Source: CAUZIZ01 sp965219005 (lineage in GTDB: Bacteria > Acidobacteriota > UBA6911 > RPQK01 > JAJDTT01). Taken from it: 64,000 nt of DNA. Below are positions 18,994 through 26,140 of the stretch, piece after piece. The translations under genes and the position numbers were made by a program. How positions within the stretch are numbered: position 1 is the stretch's first letter; each line of letters opens with the position of its first letter. The notes beneath the pieces were generated by a model. The model saw only the letters and a list, made by a program, of their open reading frames with translations. It did not search any database and was not told the origin of the DNA. The DNA is taken from the NCBI GenBank assembly GCA_965219005.1, contig CBDCMS010000004.1, positions 3,906,001-3,970,000 of the forward strand, read 5' to 3'.

Positions 18994-19593
18994 ATGAACC
19001 TGAATTCGAGTGGGGGAGCCTTCACCCACTGCGTCCGGTATTTCCTGGGACTTGATGCCGCCGACACACAAACAACCGTTGCCGAACGTGCTTGCCTTGC
19101 GCGCTACACGGAGGGTAAACGGCGCCTGGTCGAGCTGGGTGTATATGAAGGGGTGTCAACACGCCTCCTCCTTGACTGTATGGCGCCACAAGGAACGCTG
19201 TTCGCCGTTGATCCGTTCATTCGCGGGCGGCTCGGTGTGTGTTGGGGGAGAGCGATCGCGAAGCACCAGGTTCGGCAGCGAATGGAAGGGAAGCGCGTGG
19301 TTTTCCTGGAATGCTCGAGTCGAGAGGCAGCTAGAGAGTTACAGGGTTTGTTTGACCTGGTGTTCGTTGATGCCGACCATTCCTTTGAGGGGATATCTAG
19401 CGACTGGGCCGATTGGGCGCCCCGTATCGTGCCAGGTGGTGTAATGGCTCTGCATGATACCTGCGCATCAGAGGACAATTCAAACCTTGAAAGACTCGAT
19501 TCATTCAAGTATTTCGAGACTCACATACGCCACGATAAGCACTTCCAAATAGTTGAACAGGTCGACACCCTGAGCGTTTTGCGGCGGTGCTGA
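18994..19593 (+). CDS. class I SAM-dependent methyltransferase
   Basis: A 199-residue protein of the Methyltransf_24 type: KRRLVELGVYEGVSTRLLL is the glycine-containing SAM motif I region, GTLFAVDPFIRG is motif II with an acidic residue for the ribose, LVFVDADHSFEGISSDW and GGVMALHDTC follow as in this family. It likely methylates a sugar or another small group. The open frame extends back to 18796 inside the miniature element; ATG 18994 is the first plausible start outside it, but an earlier native start may have been lost to the insertion. The substrate cannot be named. Confidence 0.75.
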   Translation: MNLNSSGGAFTHCVRYFLGLDAADTQTTVAERACLARYTEGKRRLVELGVYEGVSTRLLLDCMAPQGTLFAVDPFIRGRLGVCWGRAIAKHQVRQRMEGKRVVFLECSSREAARELQGLFDLVFVDADHSFEGISSDWADWAPRIVPGGVMALHDTCASEDNSNLERLDSFKYFETHIRHDKHFQIVEQVDTLSVLRRC

Positions 19594-20103
19594 TCGTTCG
19601 GTCAGGGGCACGAAAAGGGCTACGCCAGCACAGGGACACAGGGAGCCCAAACGGCCAATAGCGCCTAGTGCGAACATTGCCCACAATTCAGTCGGTCAAA
19701 ACCATCGAACGAGAGGCCGAGCTCCGGTCGAACGAGATGCGCAATGGTCTGGGCGTCAGCAGAATGTCAAACGCGTCAGTATTCTTTCCGGAAAAACCGT
19801 CCATGCCAGATCGGCGCTCCCACCGAATATCGAACCAAACTGCCTGACGGAAGTCCTTAACTCTATTTTTTTCACATCTTTACCGCTCCCGCTGCTCAAA
19901 CCTCCACTGACCGCCAGCTTGATTTCCAAATCGATTTGGCACCGTTTGTGCTGTTACTCGAGCCTGTAACCGAGGGGGGCGAAGCGCACCCAGAGCCAGG
20001 AATCCTCTCGGGGAGTATCAGTGCCAGGCTAGATCTCATACGTCGCGTTTTGATTACCGTGACCCAATCAACAAACTTTCCAACAAAACCAAGGAGATCA
20101 ACG
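19594..20103. other. intergenic region with duplicated regulatory block (copy 1)
   Basis: The first 150 bases hold nothing recognisable. From 19747 the sequence matches the region starting at 23778. Best conserved are 19758-19790 (around AGAATGTCAAACGCGTCAGT) and 19935-19995, which includes a sigma-54-type promoter and a GTTAC-N8-GTAAC inverted repeat (19953-19970). A good ribosome-binding site (AAGGAG, 20092-20097) precedes the small gene at 20104. Confidence 0.7.
19936..19952 (+). promoter_or_regulatory. sigma-54-type -24/-12 promoter, copy 1
   Basis: TTGGCAC-CGTTT-GTGCT has the invariant GG (19938-19939) and GC (19950-19951) separated by exactly ten bases, with TGGCAC matching the -24 consensus and a G in place of one T in the -12 element. 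An almost identical element occurs in copy 2 at 23967. Transcription would start near 19963, giving a leader of about 140 nt before ATG 20104. The conserved block about 160 bases upstream may be an enhancer-binding site. No sigma-54 activator gene is visible in the window. Confidence 0.6.
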
Positions 20104-20514
20104 ATGGATGTCAATCTCGCTGAACTAACAGAAAAGGTTAGTGCCAAGATCTCGATTCTGGACGACGAAAAGATCGAGATTCAGAATCGCCTCAAAGGCA
20201 TTGAGAACGAAAAGACAGCCATGCAGAAACACTTCAAGGCCATCGACAACGTGTCTGCCTTGGTTGATGAGTTCGCCATGGAGGAGATGGTCACTGCCGA
20301 AAGTGAGGACGACCTCGTCAGCGATCGGGGTGACCCCGTTGAACCCGAGGTACTGACAACCGATTCTGACATAGAAGGCAAGTCCGACAAGACACAAAAT
20401 GGGAAGGCAAAAAAGGGCGATGTGCTCAGCTATCTAAAGGAACAACTAGATGCTGAAGACACCGATGATGCACAGCTAACTCGTGATGATGAGGCCCTGA
20501 GCTTGAGAGCATGA
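20104..20514 (+). CDS. small coiled-coil/acidic protein of unknown function, copy 1
   Basis: A 136-residue soluble protein with no family I recognise. Residues 1-50 (LAELTEKVSAKISILDDEKI, then an E/K-rich helix ending QKHFKAIDNV) look like a coiled coil; residues 60-95 are very acidic and probably disordered; the C-terminal 30 residues (DVLSYLKEQLDAEDTDD, ending ALSLRA) form a short helix plus tail. The paralogue at 24131 keeps the two ends and varies in the middle. A ribosome-binding site AAGGAG lies seven bases ahead, and the stop overlaps the fcl start (ATGA, 20511-20514). Sitting behind a sigma-54-type promoter at the head of a sugar operon, it may be a regulatory or scaffold protein, but no function is shown. 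Confidence 0.8.
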   Translation: MDVNLAELTEKVSAKISILDDEKIEIQNRLKGIENEKTAMQKHFKAIDNVSALVDEFAMEEMVTAESEDDLVSDRGDPVEPEVLTTDSDIEGKSDKTQNGKAKKGDVLSYLKEQLDAEDTDDAQLTRDDEALSLRA

Positions 20515-21623
20515 GAACTTCGGCCCTCCCTCCGGAGCAAGTTATCTACGTCGCTGGCCATCGGGGTCTGGTTGGATCGGCCCTACTCAGGTGCTTGCGG
20601 AGGGCGGGCTTCTCGAACCTTCTCACTCGTGCTCATGAGGAGTTGGAGCTCACAGATCAGCGGGCCGTCCGCAGCTTTTTCAGCAGCCAGAGGATCGACT
20701 ACGTGGTGCTGGCAGCCGCAAAGGTGGGAGGGATCCACAGCAACGACACCTATCCGGCCGAATTCATCTATGACAACCTCTTGATTCAAGCCAACGTGAT
20801 TCACGAGGCATCCTGCGCCGGTATCAAGCGTCTGCTCTTCTTGGGTAGTTCCTGCGTTTACCCTAGAAACGCTTCTCAGCCTCTGTCGGAGGAGGCCCTC
20901 TTCACTGGATCACTCGAACCCACGACGGAGCCCTATGCGACCGCCAAGATCTGTGGGATCAAGATGTGCGAGTCCTACAATCGACAATACGGGTCTCAGT
21001 TCCGATCGGTAATGACCCCAAACCTGTACGGACCCAATGACAACTTTACTCCCGAACACAGCCGCGTGATTCCAGCTCTTATGCGCCGGTTCCATGTAGC
21101 CCAGATGGCAAGCGGTCAGAGGATCATGGCCGGCCCAGCAGCCGCTTCATCCTCGGTTACAGTCTGGGGTACGGGCAGGGCCTATCGGGAGTTCCTTCAT
21201 GTAGATGATCTCGCCGAAGCCTGTGTCTTCCTCATGGGATTGGACGACGAGACCTACGCTCGACACTGCAGTCCCAGGCTTTCTCATGTCAATGTGGGGG
21301 CGGGGCACGATATCCGCATCAGCGATCTGGCGCGAATGATCGCGGATGTGACGGGTTTTGAGGGGGAGGTCCGGTTCGACACCTCGAAACCGGATGGCGC
21401 CCACCGTAGGGTTCTGGACATCTCCCGCATCAAAGCGCTGGGATGGTCACCCCGAATCACACTAAGCGAGGGCTTGCAGTCGACCTATCAATGGTTGCTC
21501 CAGAATCAGGCGCTCTTTGGCGCAACCCAATCTCAGGAAGTGATTCAGACCCAAACGGGGAACCCCAACCTCTATCCATTCGTCCGCACCAACCAGGGTC
21601 CGAGGCCAAGCTTGTCTTCATGA
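20511..21623 (+). CDS. fcl: GDP-L-fucose synthase
   Basis: Second GDP-fucose synthase gene of the window, 370 residues. It carries VIYVAGHRGLVGSALLR (NADP loop), AAAKVGGIHSNDTYPAEFI, FLGSSCVYPRNA (catalytic Ser/Cys region), PYATAKICGIKMCES (Tyr/Lys) and NLYGPNDNFTPEHSRVIPAL. It is longer than the usual 310-320 residues because of a small insertion after residue 200 (MAGPAAASSSV) and a tail of about 35 residues that is not part of the fold. Translation is coupled to the small protein upstream and, through ATGA at 21620-21623, to the ABC permease downstream. It is clearly distinct from the copy at 1-839. Confidence 0.93.
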   Translation: MRTSALPPEQVIYVAGHRGLVGSALLRCLRRAGFSNLLTRAHEELELTDQRAVRSFFSSQRIDYVVLAAAKVGGIHSNDTYPAEFIYDNLLIQANVIHEASCAGIKRLLFLGSSCVYPRNASQPLSEEALFTGSLEPTTEPYATAKICGIKMCESYNRQYGSQFRSVMTPNLYGPNDNFTPEHSRVIPALMRRFHVAQMASGQRIMAGPAAASSSVTVWGTGRAYREFLHVDDLAEACVFLMGLDDETYARHCSPRLSHVNVGAGHDIRISDLARMIADVTGFEGEVRFDTSKPDGAHRRVLDISRIKALGWSPRITLSEGLQSTYQWLLQNQALFGATQSQEVIQTQTGNPNLYPFVRTNQGPRPSLSS

Positions 21624-22483
21624 GCATCTCAATAGAGGGAGCGATTCAAGACCCTTGCCTCGCTTCCGCGCAAGAAGTTTTGATCGCACCATCGCGGGGC
21701 CGGCGGAAACTGGACTTGCGGGAGCTGTGGAACTACCGAGAACTCCTCTGGGTGCTCACGGCACGAGACATCAAGGTCCGTTACCAGCAGACTCTGATTG
21801 GGGCAGCGTGGACGGTGTTCCAACCAGTCGTTACGATGTTGGTCTTCACCCTTATTTTCGGTTGGGTGATCCGGCTGCCATCAGAGGGCTTTCCCTACCC
21901 CCTATTCCTCTACTCCGGCCTACTGCCCTGGACGTTCTTCTCCAATGCCTTGAGCAGTTCCGGGGGATCTCTGGTGTCATCCTCAAACCTCGTGAGCAAG
22001 GTATATTTCCCACGTCTTGTCATCCCAATCGCTTCGGTCGGAGCCGGGCTTGTCAACCTCGCAATCTCCCTGACCGTGCTAATCGGCTTGATGACCTACT
22101 ACGGAATAGGTTGGACTGCCAACCTACTGTTTGCCCCCCTCCTGATTGCGGCGGTATCCTTCGCAGCCCTTGGAATCGGCACATTCCTTTCCGCTCTGAA
22201 CGTAGCCTACCGAGATGTTGGCAACATTCTGCCACTGACACTTCAGATCTGGATGTTCCTCACACCGATCTTGTACTCGCCGACGATGGTCCCCGAACGA
22301 TGGCGCTGGCTGATAGATCTGAACCCCATGACCGGAATCGTGGGAGCCTTTCGCACCGTCTTTCTAGGCCAGCCTTGGGATCACCTCTCGCTTGCCATCT
22401 CACTGGGCCTCTCGTGCTTGTTCTTCTGGGGTGGACTCCTCTACTTCCAGAGCGTCGAGAGGGACTTTGCCGACGTTATCTAA
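21620..22483 (+). CDS. wzm: ABC-2-type polysaccharide exporter permease (Wzm-like)
   Basis: A 287-residue inner-membrane protein with about six hydrophobic segments. Its N-terminal cytoplasmic part LRELWNYRELLWVLTARDIK and RYQQTLIGAAWTVFQPV is typical for O-antigen and teichoic-acid ABC exporters, as are LYSGLLPWTFFSNAL, SNLVSKVYFPRLVIP, SALNVAYRDVGNILPL and LTPILYSP. It would pair with the Wzt-like ATPase at 24714 to move undecaprenyl-linked glycan across the inner membrane. The matching ATPase is unusually far away (about 2.2 kb), separated by repeats, a methyltransferase gene and the second copy of the duplicated segment. The start overlaps the fcl stop. Confidence 0.92.
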   Translation: MSISIEGAIQDPCLASAQEVLIAPSRGRRKLDLRELWNYRELLWVLTARDIKVRYQQTLIGAAWTVFQPVVTMLVFTLIFGWVIRLPSEGFPYPLFLYSGLLPWTFFSNALSSSGGSLVSSSNLVSKVYFPRLVIPIASVGAGLVNLAISLTVLIGLMTYYGIGWTANLLFAPLLIAAVSFAALGIGTFLSALNVAYRDVGNILPLTLQIWMFLTPILYSPTMVPERWRWLIDLNPMTGIVGAFRTVFLGQPWDHLSLAISLGLSCLFFWGGLLYFQSVERDFADVI

Positions 22484-22559
22484 GCTGAAACTTCATTTTA
22501 GGATTTGGACGTAAAAAGGATCTAACCTGTTGATTTAGAGTCGGATAGATCCTTCTCCA

Positions 22560-22639
22560 GTAGCGGTGGCCGCCAGGCCGCCGTTTTTCAAGCCAAAGGC
22601 TTGAAGTAGAGAACACGGCGGCCTGGAGGCCACCGCTAC
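22560..22639. repeat. long hairpin, 25-bp arms
   Basis: Left arm 22560-22584 and right arm 22615-22639 are reverse complements with one mismatch (starting GTAGCGGTGGCC). The loop contains a smaller hairpin (CAAGCC/GGCTTG). REP-like in form; it could end or stabilise the transcript of the wzm-type gene. Confidence 0.8.
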
Positions 22640-22934
22640 GTCCCTCGACTGAAGTTTCTTTCCTGTACGATCCGGCGCAGCCGGTGGCGGCGCTAAGCTG
22701 AAACTTGAACGAAGGGTCACAGGTCGCTGAGGGAAGCCTCTATTGAGCGCACAACAGTGCTGTGAATGGGTGAACTGCCAGTACTAAGAAACCAAGCCCA
22801 GCAGAGCCGCGAACGACTTGACTAGTCAGCAATATGAGCCCAAGTTCCGAGGGAGAGAGCTGGACAACAGCGGAATCTCCCCTATCCCCGGCTGCGCCGG
22901 ATCGTACAGGAAAGAAACTTCAGTCGAGGGACGT
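22638..22934. repeat. perfect 47-bp inverted repeat flanking a 203-bp spacer
   Basis: 22638-22684 and 22888-22934 are exact reverse complements over 47 bases (beginning ACGTCCCTCGACTGAAGTTT). The spacer has no gene. The core (TTTCTTTCCTGTACGATCCG) recurs at 56600-56625. The arrangement could be the ends of a non-autonomous element or two opposed copies of a dispersed repeat. Confidence 0.85.
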
Positions 22935-23120
22935 GGAAATCATGAAGAATCGGAAATTGACGGAGCCGTGACCATCGGGGAGCAGGACCTCATCAAAGGC
23001 CCAACCTCGGTTTTGCTTCCTAGAAGGCGCTCCATCCCTCTCTGCGGAAAGGCAGCCAATCAAATCATCCCAAGCGGATGGAAAAGAGCAGCCCATCGGT
23101 GAAAACCGTGGGTTGATCCA

Positions 23121-23765
23121 ATGTTAGATGGGAACCGATCCCAGCATGCTGCTTCCTTCCAATACCGAGACTCGAGGCCGCTCTGCACCGCCGCCTACTT
23201 ATTGCCGGTGCTGCGCCAGATCCTTCAGAAGGAATCGCAGCTCGAAGTCCAGGGAAAACGCCTATTCGAAATCGGCTGTGGAAGCGGTGCAACCGCCTCC
23301 GTGCTGAGCCAGCTGGGCTACGAGGTCACCGGGATCGACCTTTCGAGCAGCGGTCTCGAACTGGCGAACCAGAACTATCCTGACCTCGACCTCTTTCTGG
23401 GAAGCGCCTACGACGACCTGGCTGCCAGCTATGGAGTCTTTCCTGCCGTGATCAGCCTTGAGGTCATTGAACATTGTCTCTACCCCCGTCAATTCGCAAA
23501 GACCCTCTACGAGTTGCTGGCAGAGGGCGGCCTCGGCATTATCTCGACGCCCTATCATGGCTACTGGAAGAATCTGGCGATCTCGCTCTTGGGAAAATGG
23601 GACAGCCACCTTTCTCCGCTCTGGGATCACGGCCACATAAAGTTCTTTTCGAAGAAGACCCTGAAGGCGATACTTCAAGAAGCAGGTTTTCGCGAGATTC
23701 GCTTCGCTCGCGCCGGAGGCCTTCCGGGATTCGCCAAGTCCATGGTCGCTATTGTCCGGAGGTAG
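23121..23765 (+). CDS. class I SAM-dependent methyltransferase
   Basis: A 214-residue methyltransferase of the Methyltransf_23/UbiG-like type. Motif I is RLFEIGCGSGATASVLSQLG, followed by EVTGIDLSSSGLELA (acidic ribose-binding residue), AVISLEVIEHCLYPRQF, and EGGLGIISTPYHGYWKN; the C-terminus has the HIKFFSKKTLKAILQEAGF segment common in sugar-locus enzymes. It may cap or decorate the glycan; end-capping by methylation is a known way to set chain length in ABC-exported O-antigens, and Wzm/Wzt-like genes flank it. That role is inferred from context only. Confidence 0.85.
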   Translation: MLDGNRSQHAASFQYRDSRPLCTAAYLLPVLRQILQKESQLEVQGKRLFEIGCGSGATASVLSQLGYEVTGIDLSSSGLELANQNYPDLDLFLGSAYDDLAASYGVFPAVISLEVIEHCLYPRQFAKTLYELLAEGGLGIISTPYHGYWKNLAISLLGKWDSHLSPLWDHGHIKFFSKKTLKAILQEAGFREIRFARAGGLPGFAKSMVAIVRR

Positions 23766-24130
23766 CTGAGTGCAGCTGTCCGGGTGCCAGCAGAATGTCA
23801 AATGCGTCAGTATTCTTTCCAGGCAAACCGTCTATGCTAGATCGGGAGCTCCCACCGAGTGCCGGAACAAGCTGCTCGATGGACATCCTTAACTCTCTTT
23901 GTGTCAATTCTTTGCCGCCCTATTCACCCAAACCTTCGGTAGCCCCATCTTGATTCCCAAGTCGATTTGGCACCATTTGTGCTGTTACTCGAGCCTGTAA
24001 CCGAGGGGGGCGAAGCGCGCCCACAGCCATGAATCCCCTCGGGGAGCATCAAGGTCCGGATAGGTTTACACCTCGCCTTTGATTACCGTGTCTCATTCAA
24101 CGAGTTTTCCGAAAAACAAGGTGATCGACG
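23766..24130. other. intergenic region with duplicated regulatory block (copy 2)
   Basis: From 23778 this matches the region upstream of the small gene at 20104. The block around 23791-23820 and the promoter/leader block 23966-24026 are the best conserved; the sequence between them has diverged more. A weaker ribosome-binding site (AAGGTG) precedes ATG 24131. Confidence 0.7.
23967..23983 (+). promoter_or_regulatory. sigma-54-type -24/-12 promoter, copy 2
   Basis: TTGGCAC-CATTT-GTGCT with GG (23969-23970) and GC (23981-23982) ten bases apart. It differs from copy 1 at one base in the spacer while the surrounding leader (to about 24026) is also nearly identical, which suggests selection on this element. 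Expected start near 23994. Confidence 0.6.
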
Positions 24131-24535
24131 ATGGAGGTCAATCTTGCTGAACTAACAGAAAAGGTCCAAGCCAGAATCTCGACTCTGGATGACGAAAAAG
24201 CCGCGATTCAGAATAAAGACATTGAGAACGAAAGAACAGCCATGCAGAAACACTTCAAGGCTATTGAGACCGTATCTTCCTTGGCCGAGGAGCTCGCCAC
24301 GGGGGGGATGTTCCCTGCCGATAGTGGCGACGGCTTCGAGAGCAATCCGGGTGACCTGGTTGGACCCGAGGTATTAGCACCCCACTCCGACGCGGAAAAC
24401 GAGTCCGACATAGGTGAGATTGGGAAGTCACGCCAAGACGACGTCCTCAGTTTTCTGAAAGAGCGACTAGATGCTGAGGAGGCCGATGATGCGTCACTGC
24501 CTGGTGATGATGGGGCCCTGAGCTTGAGAGCATGA
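24131..24535 (+). CDS. small coiled-coil/acidic protein of unknown function, copy 2
   Basis: A 134-residue paralogue of the protein at 20104. It keeps the N-terminus (VNLAELTEKV, LDDEK, AMQKHFKAI) and the C-terminus (DDVLSFLKERLDAEEADDA, ALSLRA), while the acidic middle has changed and three residues are missing near position 29. Retention of an open frame and of the conserved ends, despite clear divergence in between, suggests that the protein is functional rather than a relic. Its stop overlaps (ATGA, 24532-24535) the start of a truncated fcl. No function can be assigned from sequence. Confidence 0.78.
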   Translation: MEVNLAELTEKVQARISTLDDEKAAIQNKDIENERTAMQKHFKAIETVSSLAEELATGGMFPADSGDGFESNPGDLVGPEVLAPHSDAENESDIGEIGKSRQDDVLSFLKERLDAEEADDASLPGDDGALSLRA

Positions 24536-24717
24536 AGACTTCGAGCCTCCCTCCGAACCAAGTCGTCTACATCGCTGGCCATCGGGATCTGGTCGGACCA
24601 GCCCTACTCAGCTGCTTGCGTAAGGCGCGATACTCGAACCTTCTCACACGGGCCCATGAACAGTTGGAGTTTACTGATCGGCGGGCCATCCGCAGCTTTT
24701 TCCCCGAAGCCGTATGA
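24532..24717 (+). pseudogene. truncated GDP-L-fucose synthase remnant
   Basis: 61 codons that correspond to the first ~57 residues of the fcl gene at 20511 (VVYIAGHRDLVGPALLSCLR, LLTRAHEQLEFTDRRAIRSF), then a short unrelated end and TGA. The NADP loop has changed (GHRGLVG to GHRDLVG), as expected after loss of selection. Homology to copy 1 stops near 24702. The reading frame is kept and its stop overlaps the start of the Wzt-like gene (ATGA, 24714-24717), so it may survive as a short translational bridge between the small protein and the ATPase. Confidence 0.88.
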
Positions 24718-26108
24718 CACTCCCAGCACTGCCTCCCGGCTGCAACGGTGACGGCCTGGCCGCCGAGACAAGCATCGTCCGGCCACCGGCGATCCGCGTT
24801 TCGAACCTTGGAAAGCTGTTCCGAATAGGCGTGCGAAACAGGTCTGCCGGAACACTGAGAGAAGCGCTGTCGGACCTACCCTCATTCTTTAGGAGATGGA
24901 GTGTCCCTACAAGTAGGCAACAGTTCTGGGCACTCAAGGAGGTTTCGTTCGAGGTTCAGGAAGGCGAGGTCGTCGGCGTCATCGGTGCCAATGAAGCGGG
25001 TAAGAGTACCCTGTTGAAGATATTGAGCCGAATCTCGGAGCCGACGACCGGCACTGCAAGACTGCGGGGTCGGGTCGCAAGCCTGCTCGAGGTTGGGACA
25101 GGATTCCATCGGGAGCTCACCGGTCTGGAGAACATCTATCTCAGCGGGGCCATCCTCGGCATGCGCCGAGGAGAAATCCGGCGCAAGGTAGATGAAATCG
25201 TAGCCTTCGCAGGCATCGATCAGTTCCTCGACACACCCGTCAAACACTATTCGTCGGGAATGTACGTGCGGCTTGCGTTTGCGGTCGCAGCCTATCTAGA
25301 ACCAGATATCCTGCTGGTGGATGAGGTTCTGGCAGTTGGAGACGCCGAGTTTCAAAAGAGATGCTTGAAGCGGATGAACAAAGCCGGCCAGGATGGTCGG
25401 ACCGTCCTTTTCGTAAGCCACAATATGTCCGCCGTCAGGAAACTGTGTTCGCGTGCGATCTTGCTAGATAGCGGTCGGATCGTGGAAACGGGAGACAGCT
25501 TCTCCGTAACAGAAACCTACCTGAAGAATCTCTCCACCGACACCTGTGGAAAACCTTCCCCACCCGCCGGCTTCTTGTTCGCTCAACAGCCAGCCGTCGA
25601 CAGGAAGTTCGCCATCACCGCAATCCAGATGCTGGACGCAGCCGGGGGCCCTCTTTCGGTGCTGGGAACCTGGGACTATGTTCGTTTCAGGATCTATTTT
25701 TCGGCGACCGAGAGGTCACAGCGCGGTTCCGTAGTATTCAAGATCCAGACCAACGACAACACGCCTATCCTTCTCTGCTCGACGCAGCCAGACTCGACCC
25801 TGCCGCTCCCGATCGAAACAGGCACTCAAGCCGTAGACTGTGTATTCCCCAGCTGGCCGCTGGCAGAAGGGAGATACACAGTTGGTGCAGGACTTGCAAT
25901 TCCGACCGTTGAGTATCTTGCATGGGAAGAAAATCTGTGCCAACTCGAAACGGTTGGACGAGACGTCTTCCGATCGGGGCTTGCGCCATCGTCGGATCGT
26001 TACCTGGTTGCAGCTCCCCACTATTGGGAAACTGCTTCTGCTTCGCTGTCTGCCCCAGACCAGGAGCCGACTGAGATTGAGATGCCAGAGATACAGTATG
26101 CCCACTGA
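24714..26108 (+). CDS. wzt: ABC exporter ATPase with C-terminal glycan-binding domain (Wzt-like)
   Basis: A 464-residue ATPase partner of the Wzm-like permease. The nucleotide-binding domain (about residues 30-275) shows IGANEAGKSTLLKILSRI (Walker A), HYSSGMYVRLAFAVA (signature), ILLVDEVLAVGD (Walker B) and LFVSHNMSAV (switch His). Residues about 290-455 form the Wzt C-terminal beta-sandwich type domain that in relatives recognises the modified chain end before export. One oddity: the Walker A reads GANEAGKST, with Glu where G-x-x-G-x-G-K normally has the second Gly (codon GAA, 24993-24995); a single G to A change from GGA would cause it and could lower ATPase activity. Family assignment is firm. 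Confidence 0.92.
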   Translation: MTLPALPPGCNGDGLAAETSIVRPPAIRVSNLGKLFRIGVRNRSAGTLREALSDLPSFFRRWSVPTSRQQFWALKEVSFEVQEGEVVGVIGANEAGKSTLLKILSRISEPTTGTARLRGRVASLLEVGTGFHRELTGLENIYLSGAILGMRRGEIRRKVDEIVAFAGIDQFLDTPVKHYSSGMYVRLAFAVAAYLEPDILLVDEVLAVGDAEFQKRCLKRMNKAGQDGRTVLFVSHNMSAVRKLCSRAILLDSGRIVETGDSFSVTETYLKNLSTDTCGKPSPPAGFLFAQQPAVDRKFAITAIQMLDAAGGPLSVLGTWDYVRFRIYFSATERSQRGSVVFKIQTNDNTPILLCSTQPDSTLPLPIETGTQAVDCVFPSWPLAEGRYTVGAGLAIPTVEYLAWEENLCQLETVGRDVFRSGLAPSSDRYLVAAPHYWETASASLSAPDQEPTEIEMPEIQYAH

Positions 26109-26140
26109 TTCTCCTTCGCTGGGCGCCGAACTCTAAACCG

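Larger units (their letters stand above)
22484..23120. other. repeat-filled intergenic region between Wzm-like and methyltransferase genes
   Basis: These 637 bases hold no credible gene; the open frame at 22818-23102 runs through repeat sequence. Present are a 25-bp-arm hairpin (22560-22639), a perfect 47-bp inverted pair (22638-22684 and 22888-22934), and pieces of a dispersed family ending in AAGCTGAAACTT (22484-22497 and 22694-22706). The region divides the two halves of the ABC exporter operon. Confidence 0.7.

Noticed and set aside
22560..22939. CRISPR-like array
   Set aside because: The repeats are inverted and unequally spaced, with no spacer series and no cas genes.
22818..23102. Open frame of 94 codons between the Wzm-like and methyltransferase genes
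   Set aside because: It runs through the right arm of the 47-bp inverted repeat and has no recognisable domain; more likely repeat DNA.
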